Part shown: positions 1 through 8,421 of the stretch, piece after piece
Position numbering within the stretch: the stretch's first letter is position 1
Layout of the letters: each line of letters opens with the position of its first letter
From: Paraburkholderia kirstenboschensis
Lineage (GTDB): Bacteria; Pseudomonadota; Gammaproteobacteria; Burkholderiales; Burkholderiaceae
NCBI RefSeq assembly: GCF_904848585.1
Contig: NZ_CAJHCR010000010.1
Coordinates: 1 to 64,000 of the forward strand
Direction: 5' to 3'
Length of the DNA stretch: 64,000 nt
The notes under the pieces: generated by a model
Databases searched by the model: none
What the model was told of the DNA's origin: nothing
Seen by the model: the letters and a program-made list of their open reading frames with translations, nothing else
Position numbers and translations under genes: made by a program

Positions 1-130
1 TTAGTTTTTAAAGATCGGTCCGCTTCACGCTGCGCTGCCCTTACCACTACTACCCGGCACCGCTTCGTTCTGCGTCGCTGCATCAGCAGCAGAGAAACGA
101 GATTATGAAGAACTCCGGCTGCGCCGTCAA
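1..130 (-). promoter_or_regulatory. rRNA operon promoter and leader (16S lies beyond the left edge)
   Basis: Read leftwards, a -35 TTGACG (125-130) is followed by a 17-bp spacer and a -10 CATAAT (102-107). About 100 bp further on, at positions 3-16, comes GATCTTTAAAAACT, which resembles the boxA antitermination element that precedes 16S rRNA in Burkholderia-type rrn operons. The bases just upstream of the -35 are AT-rich (TAACAAAAACC), as expected of an UP element. No mature rRNA lies inside the window. The promoter spacing is seen directly. The rrn assignment rests on the boxA-like sequence and on recalled similarity to Burkholderia 16S leaders. Confidence 0.75.
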
Positions 131-279
131 CAGGTTTTTGTTACTGACTGAACCTGCTGCGACCGCTGGAAGCCTTGCCACTGCTGGCTCTCCCGCTTCC
201 CGTGCCCCGGCGTCCGGAGCACGAAAGAGCGAGATTCTAGCGAGCCGACCAGCGCCTTGCAAGCGTTATCTGCTTTTAT

Positions 280-1395
280 TCAAGGCGCCTTTTCTATCCG
301 GCCAATTTCTTCCGCAACGGCAGGTTTGGCACCCGGCACCAACGTACTGCCAGCGGTTGCTCCGATGGTCCAATCGTGCAGCACCGTGTACGCGACTGCA
401 AGCAAGGTAGGCCCGATAAAAACGCCGAGGAAGCCGAAAGCGAACGCGCCACCCAGAATACCTAGCATGACCAGGATCAACGGCATGTCGCTATTCTTGC
501 CAATCAGAATCGGCTTGATGACGTTGTCGGACATGCCGACAACGAGCACACCCCACACCACCAGGAAGACCGCCCACCCCGTCGCACCGCCGTGATAAAG
601 CCAGATTGCCGCAGGCAACCATACGATCACCGGGCCTCCCGGGATTACCGACAGGAAAAACGTCGCTAGTCCAAGTAACGCAGGCCCCGGCACACCAGCA
701 ATCCAGCAGCCGAACCCCGCAAGAATTCCCTGAACGAGCGCAGTGCCCAGAATTCCATAGACGACGCCCTTGACCGTACTGCCCGCGAGCGCCAACAGGT
801 AATCGGCACGCTCCCCGGCGATACGCCGCATGCCCGCGTTCAGCCACGCGGCCGCACCCTCTCCGCCGGTATAAAAGAAAAAAGCCAGCACGATGCTCAG
901 CGCCAACAGGCCAAGACCGTGCGTGACCGCAATGGCTGCCGCAAGGATCCACTTGCCGGCCGGCGCCGCAAGCGTACGCAACTGCGCTATCAGTTCGGAA
1001 TTGCTGCTTGTCAGACGCTCCCAGAAGCTCTCGATGCTCGACCCGATCACCGGAACGCGCGCTACCCAAGGAGGCAAATCGGGCAAACCTGCTTCGAACA
1101 ACCTTTGAACCAGAGCGACTATGTCGTGAACGTGCGCGCCAAACGCAAACCCCGCGTAGACGAACGGCCCGAGAACCACGATCAGAATAATGAACACAAT
1201 CAAGGTGGCAGCCGACTTGCGCCTACCGCCAAGCGCCGAAGTCAGCCTGCGGTAAAGTCCCCAGGAGCTGTAACTGAGAATCGCGCCCCATAGCAAAGCG
1301 GTCGTGAATGGCGCGAGGACCAGCAACGAGCCGCCCACGAGAATGATCAGCGCGAACACCGCGGCCAGGCGTTCGATCAGTTGGTCCGATTTCAC
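280..1395 (-). CDS. AI-2E family transporter (PerM/DUF20-type membrane protein)
   Basis: A 371-residue polytopic inner-membrane protein. Hydrophobic pairs near residues 10-50 and 60-85, a central amphipathic stretch near 95-150, and four or five C-terminal membrane segments match the AI-2E exporter/PerM family (usual length 340-380). Members export small molecules or ions; the substrate cannot be told here. It starts with GTG at 1393-1395, preceded by GGAGA at suitable distance. It is divergent from the DUF2863 gene and stands alone as a transcription unit. Family assignment is fairly secure; autoinducer-2 transport is a family name and not shown for this copy. Confidence 0.8.
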   Translation of the reverse strand: MKSDQLIERLAAVFALIILVGGSLLVLAPFTTALLWGAILSYSSWGLYRRLTSALGGRRKSAATLIVFIILIVVLGPFVYAGFAFGAHVHDIVALVQRLFEAGLPDLPPWVARVPVIGSSIESFWERLTSSNSELIAQLRTLAAPAGKWILAAAIAVTHGLGLLALSIVLAFFFYTGGEGAAAWLNAGMRRIAGERADYLLALAGSTVKGVVYGILGTALVQGILAGFGCWIAGVPGPALLGLATFFLSVIPGGPVIVWLPAAIWLYHGGATGWAVFLVVWGVLVVGMSDNVIKPILIGKNSDMPLILVMLGILGGAFAFGFLGVFIGPTLLAVAYTVLHDWTIGATAGSTLVPGAKPAVAEEIGRIEKAP

Positions 1396-1665
1396 AATGA
1401 ATCTCCCGTTACGCCAGACCGCGGCGACAAGTACGAACGCCCTGGTTCGGCGTCCGTCAAACCGGCCAGTGTACAGAAGCCACTTTCGCTCTCTGACCGT
1501 CTTATATTATTTGACGAATTCACGAAGGAAGCACGATCGAACACACGCCGACGGTCCGGTTTTCCGCGCAGAAACGTCCGAATCGTTCCGGTATCACGCG
1601 CCAAACAATGTGGCGCCACGGAAACGACTACAATAAAAGGTTCTGTGCACCCAACTTCCGGATTT

Positions 1666-2880
1666 ATGCGCTCGCGAATCGCCAAACGTCTCCCCCCCGA
1701 TGCCGACAAGCTTGTCGGTCTCTCGCTCGCGCTTTTCGCGTCGGGCAGCCGCACCGAAGACCGCTTCTGGGAAGCGAAGCTCGACGCGCTGCTGGCCAAA
1801 ATCGTGCGCAACGCCAATCAGACTACGCTCGACGCAGCCCTCGACCATCTGCAGCAGAATCATCCCGACGCTTATGGCGCGCTCGCCGACATGGCGGAAA
1901 CGCACAGCGAGTCGTTCGTCGTCGAGCATGAAGGCGTGGCTTATGAGGCGTTGCTGATTGCGGCACCCATCCTCGCCTGGACTCGCTACATGATTCCGTC
2001 CGGGCCGCTCAAAGCCGACGCTGCCGACGCTTTGCGCGCGCACCTGCAGGCTCACGTGCTCGCAGCGAACACGCGTGTCGCCATGGCGCCATTCCTTTAC
2101 AGCATCGACCAGCTGCCGCGCCATCACGTCGAAACCTGGCGCATTGCTCAGCAGCTTGCACAGGTAGCCATGGCTGGCGGCAACCTCAAGCTCAACTTCG
2201 GCGAGCTGCCGGAAACCTCTCCTATTCTGGCTGACCCGCGCTTCCTGCTCGCTCTGGTCGCGGCGCCCGTCGGCGAGCCCACGTTTCGCTGGCAAGAGGA
2301 GGAGCACGGCACCCGCATCGAACGAGGGCAGTGCCTCGAGCAATGGGCCACGCAAGGCGGCGCCAACCTGTCGCTGGTGCTGCCCGGTTGCGAGTTCGAG
2401 TGTCTGTTGCCGGATGCCTATTACTCGGCATGCCGCGACGCCGACGAACGCGTGCGCCCTCACACCGTGCGCACCGCCGTGCGTTATCTGTTCGACACAA
2501 TTGGCGCCGCGCCGCAGGACCTGCGCGCGGTGGTTGCCGGTTTCGGCGAGCGCCGCATCGACGAATACCGCGTCGGCTTTACGCGCCGCGGCAGCAATGA
2601 GGTGATTTACGGCGTCGTATGGCCCCTGTATGGCCGCGAAAATGGTGAAGCCGGCATCGACGAAGAGCCGCAGGAAACCGCACCGCCGGACGCTCCCCTC
2701 GAGGAAATCGTCGCGCTGCTCAAGGAAACCGGCGTGACCGACGTGCGCCGCCACGCAGGCCGGTTCGAGCCTGAATATTGCGATGACTGCGGCGTGCCGT
2801 TGTATGCCGATCCGCTCGGCGAAATCGTCCACGCGGAAATGCCGGAAGACGCCGAACCCGCGCAGCCGCACTTCCACTAG
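1666..2880 (+). CDS. DUF2863 family protein
   Basis: A 404-residue cytosolic protein of unknown function recognised as the DUF2863 family typical of Burkholderiales. The ATG at 1666 is chosen because the 95 residues available upstream (open from 1381) are Arg/Ser-rich, overlap the divergent promoter region and lack the composition of the rest. There is no signal peptide or membrane segment. A CxxC pair (C372, C375) near the C-terminus suggests a small metal site. A good terminator follows directly, so it is probably monocistronic. Function unknown. Confidence 0.8.
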   Translation: MRSRIAKRLPPDADKLVGLSLALFASGSRTEDRFWEAKLDALLAKIVRNANQTTLDAALDHLQQNHPDAYGALADMAETHSESFVVEHEGVAYEALLIAAPILAWTRYMIPSGPLKADAADALRAHLQAHVLAANTRVAMAPFLYSIDQLPRHHVETWRIAQQLAQVAMAGGNLKLNFGELPETSPILADPRFLLALVAAPVGEPTFRWQEEEHGTRIERGQCLEQWATQGGANLSLVLPGCEFECLLPDAYYSACRDADERVRPHTVRTAVRYLFDTIGAAPQDLRAVVAGFGERRIDEYRVGFTRRGSNEVIYGVVWPLYGRENGEAGIDEEPQETAPPDAPLEEIVALLKETGVTDVRRHAGRFEPEYCDDCGVPLYADPLGEIVHAEMPEDAEPAQPHFH

Positions 2881-2918
2881 GCAGCCGCGCGCCTTCGGCG
2901 TATCGCAGTTCGTTGACA

Positions 2919-2944
2919 CACCCCGCCGCGTGCGGGGTTTTTTG
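2919..2944 (+). terminator. Rho-independent terminator after DUF2863 gene
   Basis: The short GC stem CCCCGC/GCGGGG closes a four-base loop region and is followed by six T residues. It lies 40 bp past the stop codon at 2880. Confidence 0.85.
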
Positions 2945-3091
2945 TGCGTCATTCTTCCTATGCCTTTTGGACAGGCCGTCAAATCGAAGGGAATTTGTCA
3001 TCATAGGGACGGCGACGCATCGCACACCCGCCCGGACCCAACGCCTGGCGAATGCATCGCGCCACTTCGCCCGATTCATCTGGAGACATGC

Positions 3092-3970
3092 ATGCGATTC
3101 TCGATACTCAACTCAGACGCGGAACGACGCGACGGCCTCAAAGCGCTGTTACGGCAAATCAACCGGTTAGCGCGTTTTAACGAAGCACAAGACTGGCGCC
3201 AGGTCGAGCGCACGCTCAAGCGTCAGTGGCCCGACCTGCTCGTGGTCGACTGGCAGGACTGGATGTCGGTGATCGACATCCGCAGCCTGCTTAGCCACTA
3301 CCCGCATCTGCGCATTGCAGTGCTGACGGACAAAATTTCGCCGAAGGTGGTGAGCAATCTCATGGACGAGGGCGTTCTAGGCGTCGTGCCGCGCGAAACC
3401 GATCCGTGCCTGATCGTGCGCGCCTTCGAAATGGTGATGCTGGGCGGGCACTACGTGCCGTCCGGCGCGCTGGCGCTCAACCCGCCGCTCCCAACGGATA
3501 CCACTATCCGCCCGTTTGACGAGAATAGCCCGCCGCCGCGCCGGACCAGATTGTCGAATGGACTCTCGCCTCGCCAGGAGCAGATCATGCGCTGCGTCCA
3601 TATGGGCAGCACCAACAAGATGATCGCGCGCACATTGGGTATTAGCGAAGGCACCGTCAAGATTCATTTAACCAGCATATTCCAGCAGCTGGGCGCGCCG
3701 AATCGCGCCGCCGCTGTCGCGCTCTACAACGGTTGGCTGACAAACCATTTGCAAGTGCTTCGCAGCAACGCAGAAAGCCTCCTCCGGCCCGTCATGGGCC
3801 AGGCCGGCTCCGTGCCGCTGCGGCGCGCCACACGGCGGCGCTTCCAGTACCCGCTGTCCGCCAACGATTCAACGGCTCCCTTGCCGATGGCAGCCGAACC
3901 GGGCACGCCCTATGACGACGCGTCCGCGGCGGAGCTCCCGTCCGAGCCGGTCACGGACGGCTCCACGTGA
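3092..3970 (+). CDS. LuxR/NarL-type response regulator with degenerate receiver
   Basis: A 292-residue transcription factor. Residues 1-120 resemble a receiver domain with Asp53 at the phosphorylation position, but the acidic pocket is reduced (only Asp9 clear) and the conserved lysine of the fifth strand is replaced in VVPRE (Arg101). A LuxR helix-turn-helix is clear at about 158-215 (LSPRQEQIM, TLGISEGTVKIHL). A proline-rich tail of about 70 residues follows. The ATG at 3092 has TGGAGA upstream; an earlier in-frame start would run through the preceding terminator. No sensor kinase is adjacent, so it may act without classical phosphorelay. Targets unknown. Confidence 0.82.
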   Translation: MRFSILNSDAERRDGLKALLRQINRLARFNEAQDWRQVERTLKRQWPDLLVVDWQDWMSVIDIRSLLSHYPHLRIAVLTDKISPKVVSNLMDEGVLGVVPRETDPCLIVRAFEMVMLGGHYVPSGALALNPPLPTDTTIRPFDENSPPPRRTRLSNGLSPRQEQIMRCVHMGSTNKMIARTLGISEGTVKIHLTSIFQQLGAPNRAAAVALYNGWLTNHLQVLRSNAESLLRPVMGQAGSVPLRRATRRRFQYPLSANDSTAPLPMAAEPGTPYDDASAAELPSEPVTDGST

Positions 3971-4070
3971 GGTGATGCGTGCGCGTCGGTAGCGTGATGC
4001 GCGATGTGTGCCAGCGCTTGCATCGGCTGGCATGGAATCCGCTCACACCTTTTCTCGTCCAACGAGTAAT

Positions 4071-4754
4071 ATGGGACTCATGGGTTTCCTCTACACACCG
4101 CTTCCGTTCTGGATCGCTGTCGGTGGCTGGATAGTCACTGCGATAGTGGTCGCGCTCGCGCTGTGGAAAAACCCTTTCAAACGACTTCAAGACGGCACGT
4201 TGCAGCATGTCTGGCTGGCCATCATTGTCGCCGTGTCGGTACTGTGGGCCAGCAACGCCTGGCTAGACGACGGCACCGTCATGCACCTGCTCGGCGCAAC
4301 CCTCGTCGTGACGCTATTCGACTGGGCGCTGGCTTTGATTGCAATGGCGGTGGTCACTGGCCTTGCCGGCCTGATCTTCGACGCTCCGTGGCAAGGCATC
4401 GCACTCACTTTCCTCGTGTTCGGCGCGGTGCCGGTCGGCATTTCGACATTGCTTCAACGAGCAAGCATCGCGTGGCTGCCGCGCAATCTTTTCATGTTCA
4501 TCTTCGGCCAAGGCTTCGTGTCGCCGGCTATCGCGGTGTCGCTCACTGCAGCTGCAGCGCTCGGCGTTCACGTAGCGCTCGCCGACGGCTCGGTGACCGT
4601 TGTGCCTGCAGGCTACGCGCTGAGCGTACTTCTCCTGGCCACCGGCGAGGCATGGTTCACGGGAATGTCCACGGCATTGATCGCCGTCTACCGCCCTGCC
4701 TGGGTCACCACTTATGATGTGCGGCGATACCGGCTCGGCGGACCACGCACGTGA
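4071..4754 (+). CDS. CbiM-like membrane protein (COG3235; ECF-type permease family)
   Basis: A membrane protein of about 227 residues with six or seven hydrophobic segments, resembling the COG3235/CbiM-like family that databases often name energy-coupling factor transporter permease. The central stretch LLQRASIAWLPRNLFMFIFG is characteristic. True CbiM proteins take up cobalt or nickel with CbiN/Q/O partners, but no such genes are nearby, so the substrate is uncertain. Start could be 4071 or 4080 (MGFLYTPLPFW); the longer frame from 4008 is less likely because those residues are not hydrophobic or conserved-looking. Single gene, same strand as the LuxR-type gene 100 bp upstream. Confidence 0.65.
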   Translation: MGLMGFLYTPLPFWIAVGGWIVTAIVVALALWKNPFKRLQDGTLQHVWLAIIVAVSVLWASNAWLDDGTVMHLLGATLVVTLFDWALALIAMAVVTGLAGLIFDAPWQGIALTFLVFGAVPVGISTLLQRASIAWLPRNLFMFIFGQGFVSPAIAVSLTAAAALGVHVALADGSVTVVPAGYALSVLLLATGEAWFTGMSTALIAVYRPAWVTTYDVRRYRLGGPRT

Positions 4755-4943
4755 GACCGGCGCAACGCTCAAGGCGCACTCCACGTGCTCGTGAGCTAGT
4801 CGCGCCAATGCGTTCACTCACGCGCCCGGCATCGCAAAGCGCGGCGAAAACCGCGGCCGAAAAATAGTTGCGGCACGATTGAACTCAACCCTGCCGCCAG
4901 GCATCTTACGTGCCTCACGTCTCCATAACGCCTAACGAACTAG

Positions 4944-5573
4944 ATGGATTGCACCAACGTACCGCGCCGATTGCTGCGGCTGGTCGGCCGGTTGGCAACA
5001 CTCGCAGCGAGCCTCTCCCTCGCATGCACTGCGCCCGCATTCGCCGATCAACTCGAACAGCACAACGATCTCGTCAACAGATTTGTCAATGAAATGCATG
5101 CCGATCCGCTCGTCGCGGATTGCGCCGCGCATGGCAATTTTGTCGCGAGCACCTCGACCGCGTTCGATCATGTCGAGTTTCCACCAAGTTCGTTCGACAG
5201 CGCGCACGCCGCAATCACACCGTGGAACGATTCGTTCGACGAAGGCAAGCAACGCGTCAAGGTAGACAACATCGTCACCGTCGAAGGGCTCGGCATCCGT
5301 CAAAGCGGCGGGGGCGACGCTGCCGACCTGAAGTTCCGCTGCGGCTATGTGGGCGCGCAAATGTTGGCGTTCAGCTGGAACGACCCGGTGCCTCCGGCGC
5401 GGGCGCGCAACTCAGAGCCATCACCGTCGCGCGCAGCATCGGGTAAACATCACGGGGCAAAGGGCAAGCACGCGGCGAGCGGCAAAGGCGCGAAGAAGAG
5501 TTCCGCGAAGTCGTCGAAAAGCACTTCGGGCAAGTCGTCCAGCAAGAATGCGTCAGCGAAGAAAAAGCACTAG
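4944..5573 (+). CDS. Exported protein with Lys/Ser-rich C-terminal tail
   Basis: A 209-residue protein with a Sec-type signal peptide: basic start, hydrophobic core at about 13-30, and cleavage likely after AFA (residue 34). The mature core (35-150) has two cysteines, in VADCAAHG and KFRCGYVG, that could form a disulfide. From about residue 165 the protein is almost only Lys, Ser, Ala and Gly with His, a histone-H1-like tail that is unusual for an exported protein. I do not recognise a characterised family. The tail could bind DNA, polyanionic polysaccharide or LPS; that is inference. Confidence 0.65.
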   Translation: MDCTNVPRRLLRLVGRLATLAASLSLACTAPAFADQLEQHNDLVNRFVNEMHADPLVADCAAHGNFVASTSTAFDHVEFPPSSFDSAHAAITPWNDSFDEGKQRVKVDNIVTVEGLGIRQSGGGDAADLKFRCGYVGAQMLAFSWNDPVPPARARNSEPSPSRAASGKHHGAKGKHAASGKGAKKSSAKSSKSTSGKSSSKNASAKKKH

Positions 5574-5711
5574 GACCGGATAACGCTGTCAATCGTGCGA
5601 GCCACATTGCGCGACGCCAGCGTTACTGAATTCGGCAATCCTGCGAATCCGCGACCGCTGTCGGCAAACCGGTAAGGCGCATGCGCCGGCTGGCCGTTCA
5701 GACCAGCCAAC

Positions 5712-5742
5712 AAAAAAGGCACACACGCAATCCATGTGTGCC
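5712..5742 (-). terminator. Rho-independent terminator of the M14 peptidase gene
   Basis: An 8-bp perfect stem (GGCACACA/TGTGTGCC) with a 9-base loop is followed by six T residues when read on the minus strand. It lies 20 bp past the stop codon at 5761. Confidence 0.85.
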
Positions 5743-5760
5743 CTCTTCAATGCGGGGAAC

Positions 5761-6915
5761 TCAGGCAAACGTCTCCACGTGCCCCAAGATGGCCTGCAGC
5801 ATCGCCGCACCGAGCGACGCACTGCGCTCGCCGTTCCAACCCACCCGTTCGTCCGGCAAGTTGGCGTTGTCCTTGAACGGCATCTCGAGCGTCAATGAAA
5901 GGCAGCCGAACTCGTTGCCGATATATTTCGAAGCTAGCTTGAGCGCATCTTCGCGATACTTGCTCGCGGCGTACCCATACTTGTCCTGGAAATCAGGGCT
6001 TGCCTGTTTGAACGCTTCGATAAACGCCCTTTGTTCCTCGCCTTGCCGCTCGGTGAATCCCGGCAGCATCTCCGAGCCGGCCACGAAGACGTAAGGCAGC
6101 GCCTCATCGCCGTGAATATCGAAAAAGAGGTCGCAGCCGGTTGCGTGAATCGCCTCACGCACTACCAGCACCTCGGGACTGCGCGCGGCGTCCGGCTCCA
6201 TCCACTCACGGTTCAGATTGGCGCCGGACGCATTGGTGCGCAGGTTACCGCGCACGCTGCCGTCCGGATTCATGTTCGGCACAATGTAGAACACCGCGTG
6301 ATCGTACAGTTTGCGCGCAACCGGATCGCCCGCCCAATCGCCCCAGCCCACGAGCCGCTTCACGAGTCCTTCGATAAACCATTCAGCCATGGTCTCGCCG
6401 GGATGCTGACGCGCGATCAGCCAGATCTTTTTCCTGGCGATGTCGCCGGTTTGCGGTGTGCCGAGCGTGAGCAGCGACACCGGCCGGCCTTCGACGGTCC
6501 TGCCCAACTCGGTAAGCGTGGCCTGCGGCATCTGTTGAACTGCGCCGAGGAACTCGGAATGGCGTTCCTCGCTGTACGGCTCGAAGTACGCGTAATAAAT
6601 GCGATCGAATTCCGGCGTGTGGTCGATCGTCAGCACACGGCCGTCGTACGACGTGGGCACGCGAAACCAGTTCACGCGGTCGTAGCTGGCGACGGCCTGG
6701 TAGTCGCGCCAGCCTTCCGCGAACGCGCACGCCGCCGCATTCTCGAAGGTCATCACGCAGCGCTCGCCCGCGGCGCCGGAGAGCCGGAAGTAGAACCATT
6801 GCGCGAACTCCGCGTGGCTGTCGGGCCGCACGCGCAAGCGGATATTGCCAGCCTCGGCGCAAGACAGCACCTCGATCGCGCCCGCGTCGAAGTTGCTCGT
6901 AATCGATAAACTCAT
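5761..6915 (-). CDS. M14-family zinc carboxypeptidase (cytosolic carboxypeptidase-like)
   Basis: A 384-residue peptidase of the M14 family. The N-terminal beta-rich domain (1-130) and the catalytic domain resemble the cytosolic carboxypeptidase/AGBL group. Zinc ligands are visible as the HxxE pair in RQHPGE (H171, E174) and the later histidine in DIHGDE (H268); the catalytic glutamate is in LTLEMPF (E344). There is no signal peptide, so it acts in the cytoplasm. Eukaryotic relatives trim glutamates from protein tails; the bacterial substrate is unknown. The start at 6915 (MSLSITSNF) is chosen over an upstream one because the extra 15 residues come from a repeat-bearing spacer. Confidence 0.85.
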   Translation of the reverse strand: MSLSITSNFDAGAIEVLSCAEAGNIRLRVRPDSHAEFAQWFYFRLSGAAGERCVMTFENAAACAFAEGWRDYQAVASYDRVNWFRVPTSYDGRVLTIDHTPEFDRIYYAYFEPYSEERHSEFLGAVQQMPQATLTELGRTVEGRPVSLLTLGTPQTGDIARKKIWLIARQHPGETMAEWFIEGLVKRLVGWGDWAGDPVARKLYDHAVFYIVPNMNPDGSVRGNLRTNASGANLNREWMEPDAARSPEVLVVREAIHATGCDLFFDIHGDEALPYVFVAGSEMLPGFTERQGEEQRAFIEAFKQASPDFQDKYGYAASKYREDALKLASKYIGNEFGCLSLTLEMPFKDNANLPDERVGWNGERSASLGAAMLQAILGHVETFA

Positions 6916-6936
6916 GATGTCATTTCCTGCATATGT

Positions 6937-6981
6937 GGGCGGCAGTCCGCTGGGCGGCACACCGCTGGGCGGCAGTCCGCT
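6937..6981. repeat. Three tandem 15-bp units between yaaA and the M14 gene
   Basis: GGGCGGCAGTCCGCT occurs at 6937-6951 and again at 6967-6981; the middle copy (6952-6966) differs at three bases. The array fills most of the 65-bp space between the yaaA stop and the peptidase start and touches the first base of the yaaA stop codon. Confidence 0.9.
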
Positions 6982-7763
6982 TATTCAGCGACGCGGCGGC
7001 GAAATACGTACGTGGAATCGTTGGAGGCTTCGACGTCGAACGCATAGCCTTCAGCGTCAAACCCTTTCAGCTGCTCGGGCTCGTCGAGGCGGTTTTCTAC
7101 CGCGTAGCGCGCCATCAAACCGCGAGCCCGCTTCGCATGAAAGCTGATGATCTTGTAGCGGCCGCCCTTCCAGTCCTCGAACACGGGCGTGACGACCGGT
7201 GCTTCAAGCAGCTTCGGCTTGACCGACTTGAAATATTCGCCCGACGCGCAATTCACGAGCACACGGGATTTTGCAGCGCGTTTTTTCAATTGAGCGTTCA
7301 ACGCCTGCGTGATCCGCTCGCCCCAGAACGCGTAAAGGTCTTTGCCGCGCGGATTGGGCAGGCGTGTGCCCATTTCCAGCCGGTACGGCTGCAGCAGATC
7401 GAGCGGGCGCAGCAAGCCATAGAGTCCTGACAACACGCGCACGTGGTTCTGCGCAAAATCCAGATCCGCCGAGGACAAAGTCTTCGCGTTGAAGCCCTCG
7501 TACACGTCGCCATTGAACGCAAGCACGGCCTGCTTCGCGTTGTCCGTGCCGAAGCGCGGCGACCACTGCGCGTAGCGCTCGAAATTGAGGTGCGCCAACT
7601 GGTCGGAAATGCTCATCAGCGAAGCGATCTGCTGTGGCGACAAACGGCGCAAACCGCCGATCAATTCGGCGGCATCGTCGACGAAATCGGGGATTGTGTG
7701 TTTTTTGACGTGCGGTGGAGTTTCGTAGTCGAGCGATTTCGCCGGCGACAGAACGATTATCAT
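6981..7763 (-). CDS. yaaA: Peroxide stress protein YaaA (UPF0246)
   Basis: A 260-residue protein of the YaaA/UPF0246 family with the hallmark N-terminus MIIVLSPAKSLDYE and family-typical length. In E. coli YaaA lowers intracellular free iron and limits Fenton damage during hydrogen peroxide stress under OxyR. It is cytosolic, with no signal peptide or membrane segment. The gene is divergent from the PIN-domain gene and probably heads a two-gene unit with the M14 peptidase 65 bp downstream. No OxyR site was identified by eye. Confidence 0.93.
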   Translation of the reverse strand: MIIVLSPAKSLDYETPPHVKKHTIPDFVDDAAELIGGLRRLSPQQIASLMSISDQLAHLNFERYAQWSPRFGTDNAKQAVLAFNGDVYEGFNAKTLSSADLDFAQNHVRVLSGLYGLLRPLDLLQPYRLEMGTRLPNPRGKDLYAFWGERITQALNAQLKKRAAKSRVLVNCASGEYFKSVKPKLLEAPVVTPVFEDWKGGRYKIISFHAKRARGLMARYAVENRLDEPEQLKGFDAEGYAFDVEASNDSTYVFRRRVAE

Positions 7764-7820
7764 AGAGGCTTGCAGGCACGCCGTGCCTGGCGGTCAAAGA
7801 CGAAAGCCAGATTGTAACGA

Positions 7821-8336
7821 ATGCCCGGTTCCCATGCCTCACACAGTGCTTTGCGCGTCGTTCTCGATTCGAATGTCTGGATCGACATTCTCGTGTTCGA
7901 CGACCCGCACACGCGGCCAATTCGCGCCGCGCTCGAAAACGGCACGCTCGCCGCAGTGATCGACGCCCGCTGCCTCGCCGAACTCACTTACGTGCTGGAC
8001 TATCCGCAATTCGTCGATCGCAACGTGGATAAGTCCGCCGCGCTCGCCGTCGTCGCGCGGCTCGCACAAGTGGTCGAGCTCGCCGCTGAGCCCGAAGACT
8101 CGCGGCCGTTGCCGAAATGCAAAGACCGCGACGATCAGAAATTTCTCGAACTCGCGCACGCCGCCCACGCAGATTGGCTCGTGTCGAAAGATCGCGCGGT
8201 GCTGAAACTCGCGAAGCGGATCGCGCGCGATTTCGGGTTTCAGATTGCACAGCCGGCGCCGTTTGCCGCTTTGCTTGCTGGTCCGATCAGCGGTTCGACG
8301 AGCGGGGCCGCCGCACCGGTGGAAAGTCCGGTATAA
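7821..8336 (+). CDS. PIN-domain protein (TIGR00305-type putative toxin)
   Basis: A 171-residue protein with a complete set of PIN nuclease acidic residues: D16 (VVLDSNVW), E54, D104 (KDRDDQKF) and D124 (VSKDR). The family is annotated as a putative toxin-antitoxin toxin component, PIN family. No antitoxin-sized gene is adjacent: upstream is divergent yaaA, and 85 bp downstream is an aminotransferase. Either the antitoxin is elsewhere or this is a housekeeping RNase. The C-terminal 20 residues are Ala/Gly/Ser-rich and probably disordered. The 57 bp between it and yaaA must hold both promoters. Confidence 0.8.
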   Translation: MPGSHASHSALRVVLDSNVWIDILVFDDPHTRPIRAALENGTLAAVIDARCLAELTYVLDYPQFVDRNVDKSAALAVVARLAQVVELAAEPEDSRPLPKCKDRDDQKFLELAHAAHADWLVSKDRAVLKLAKRIARDFGFQIAQPAPFAALLAGPISGSTSGAAAPVESPV

Positions 8337-8421
8337 CCCTGGCCGAACGGCCAACGGCACACCGCGGGCGCGCACGCACTGCCGCTATTCCCTACAATCA
8401 GGCTTCGCCGGTTTGAAAACG

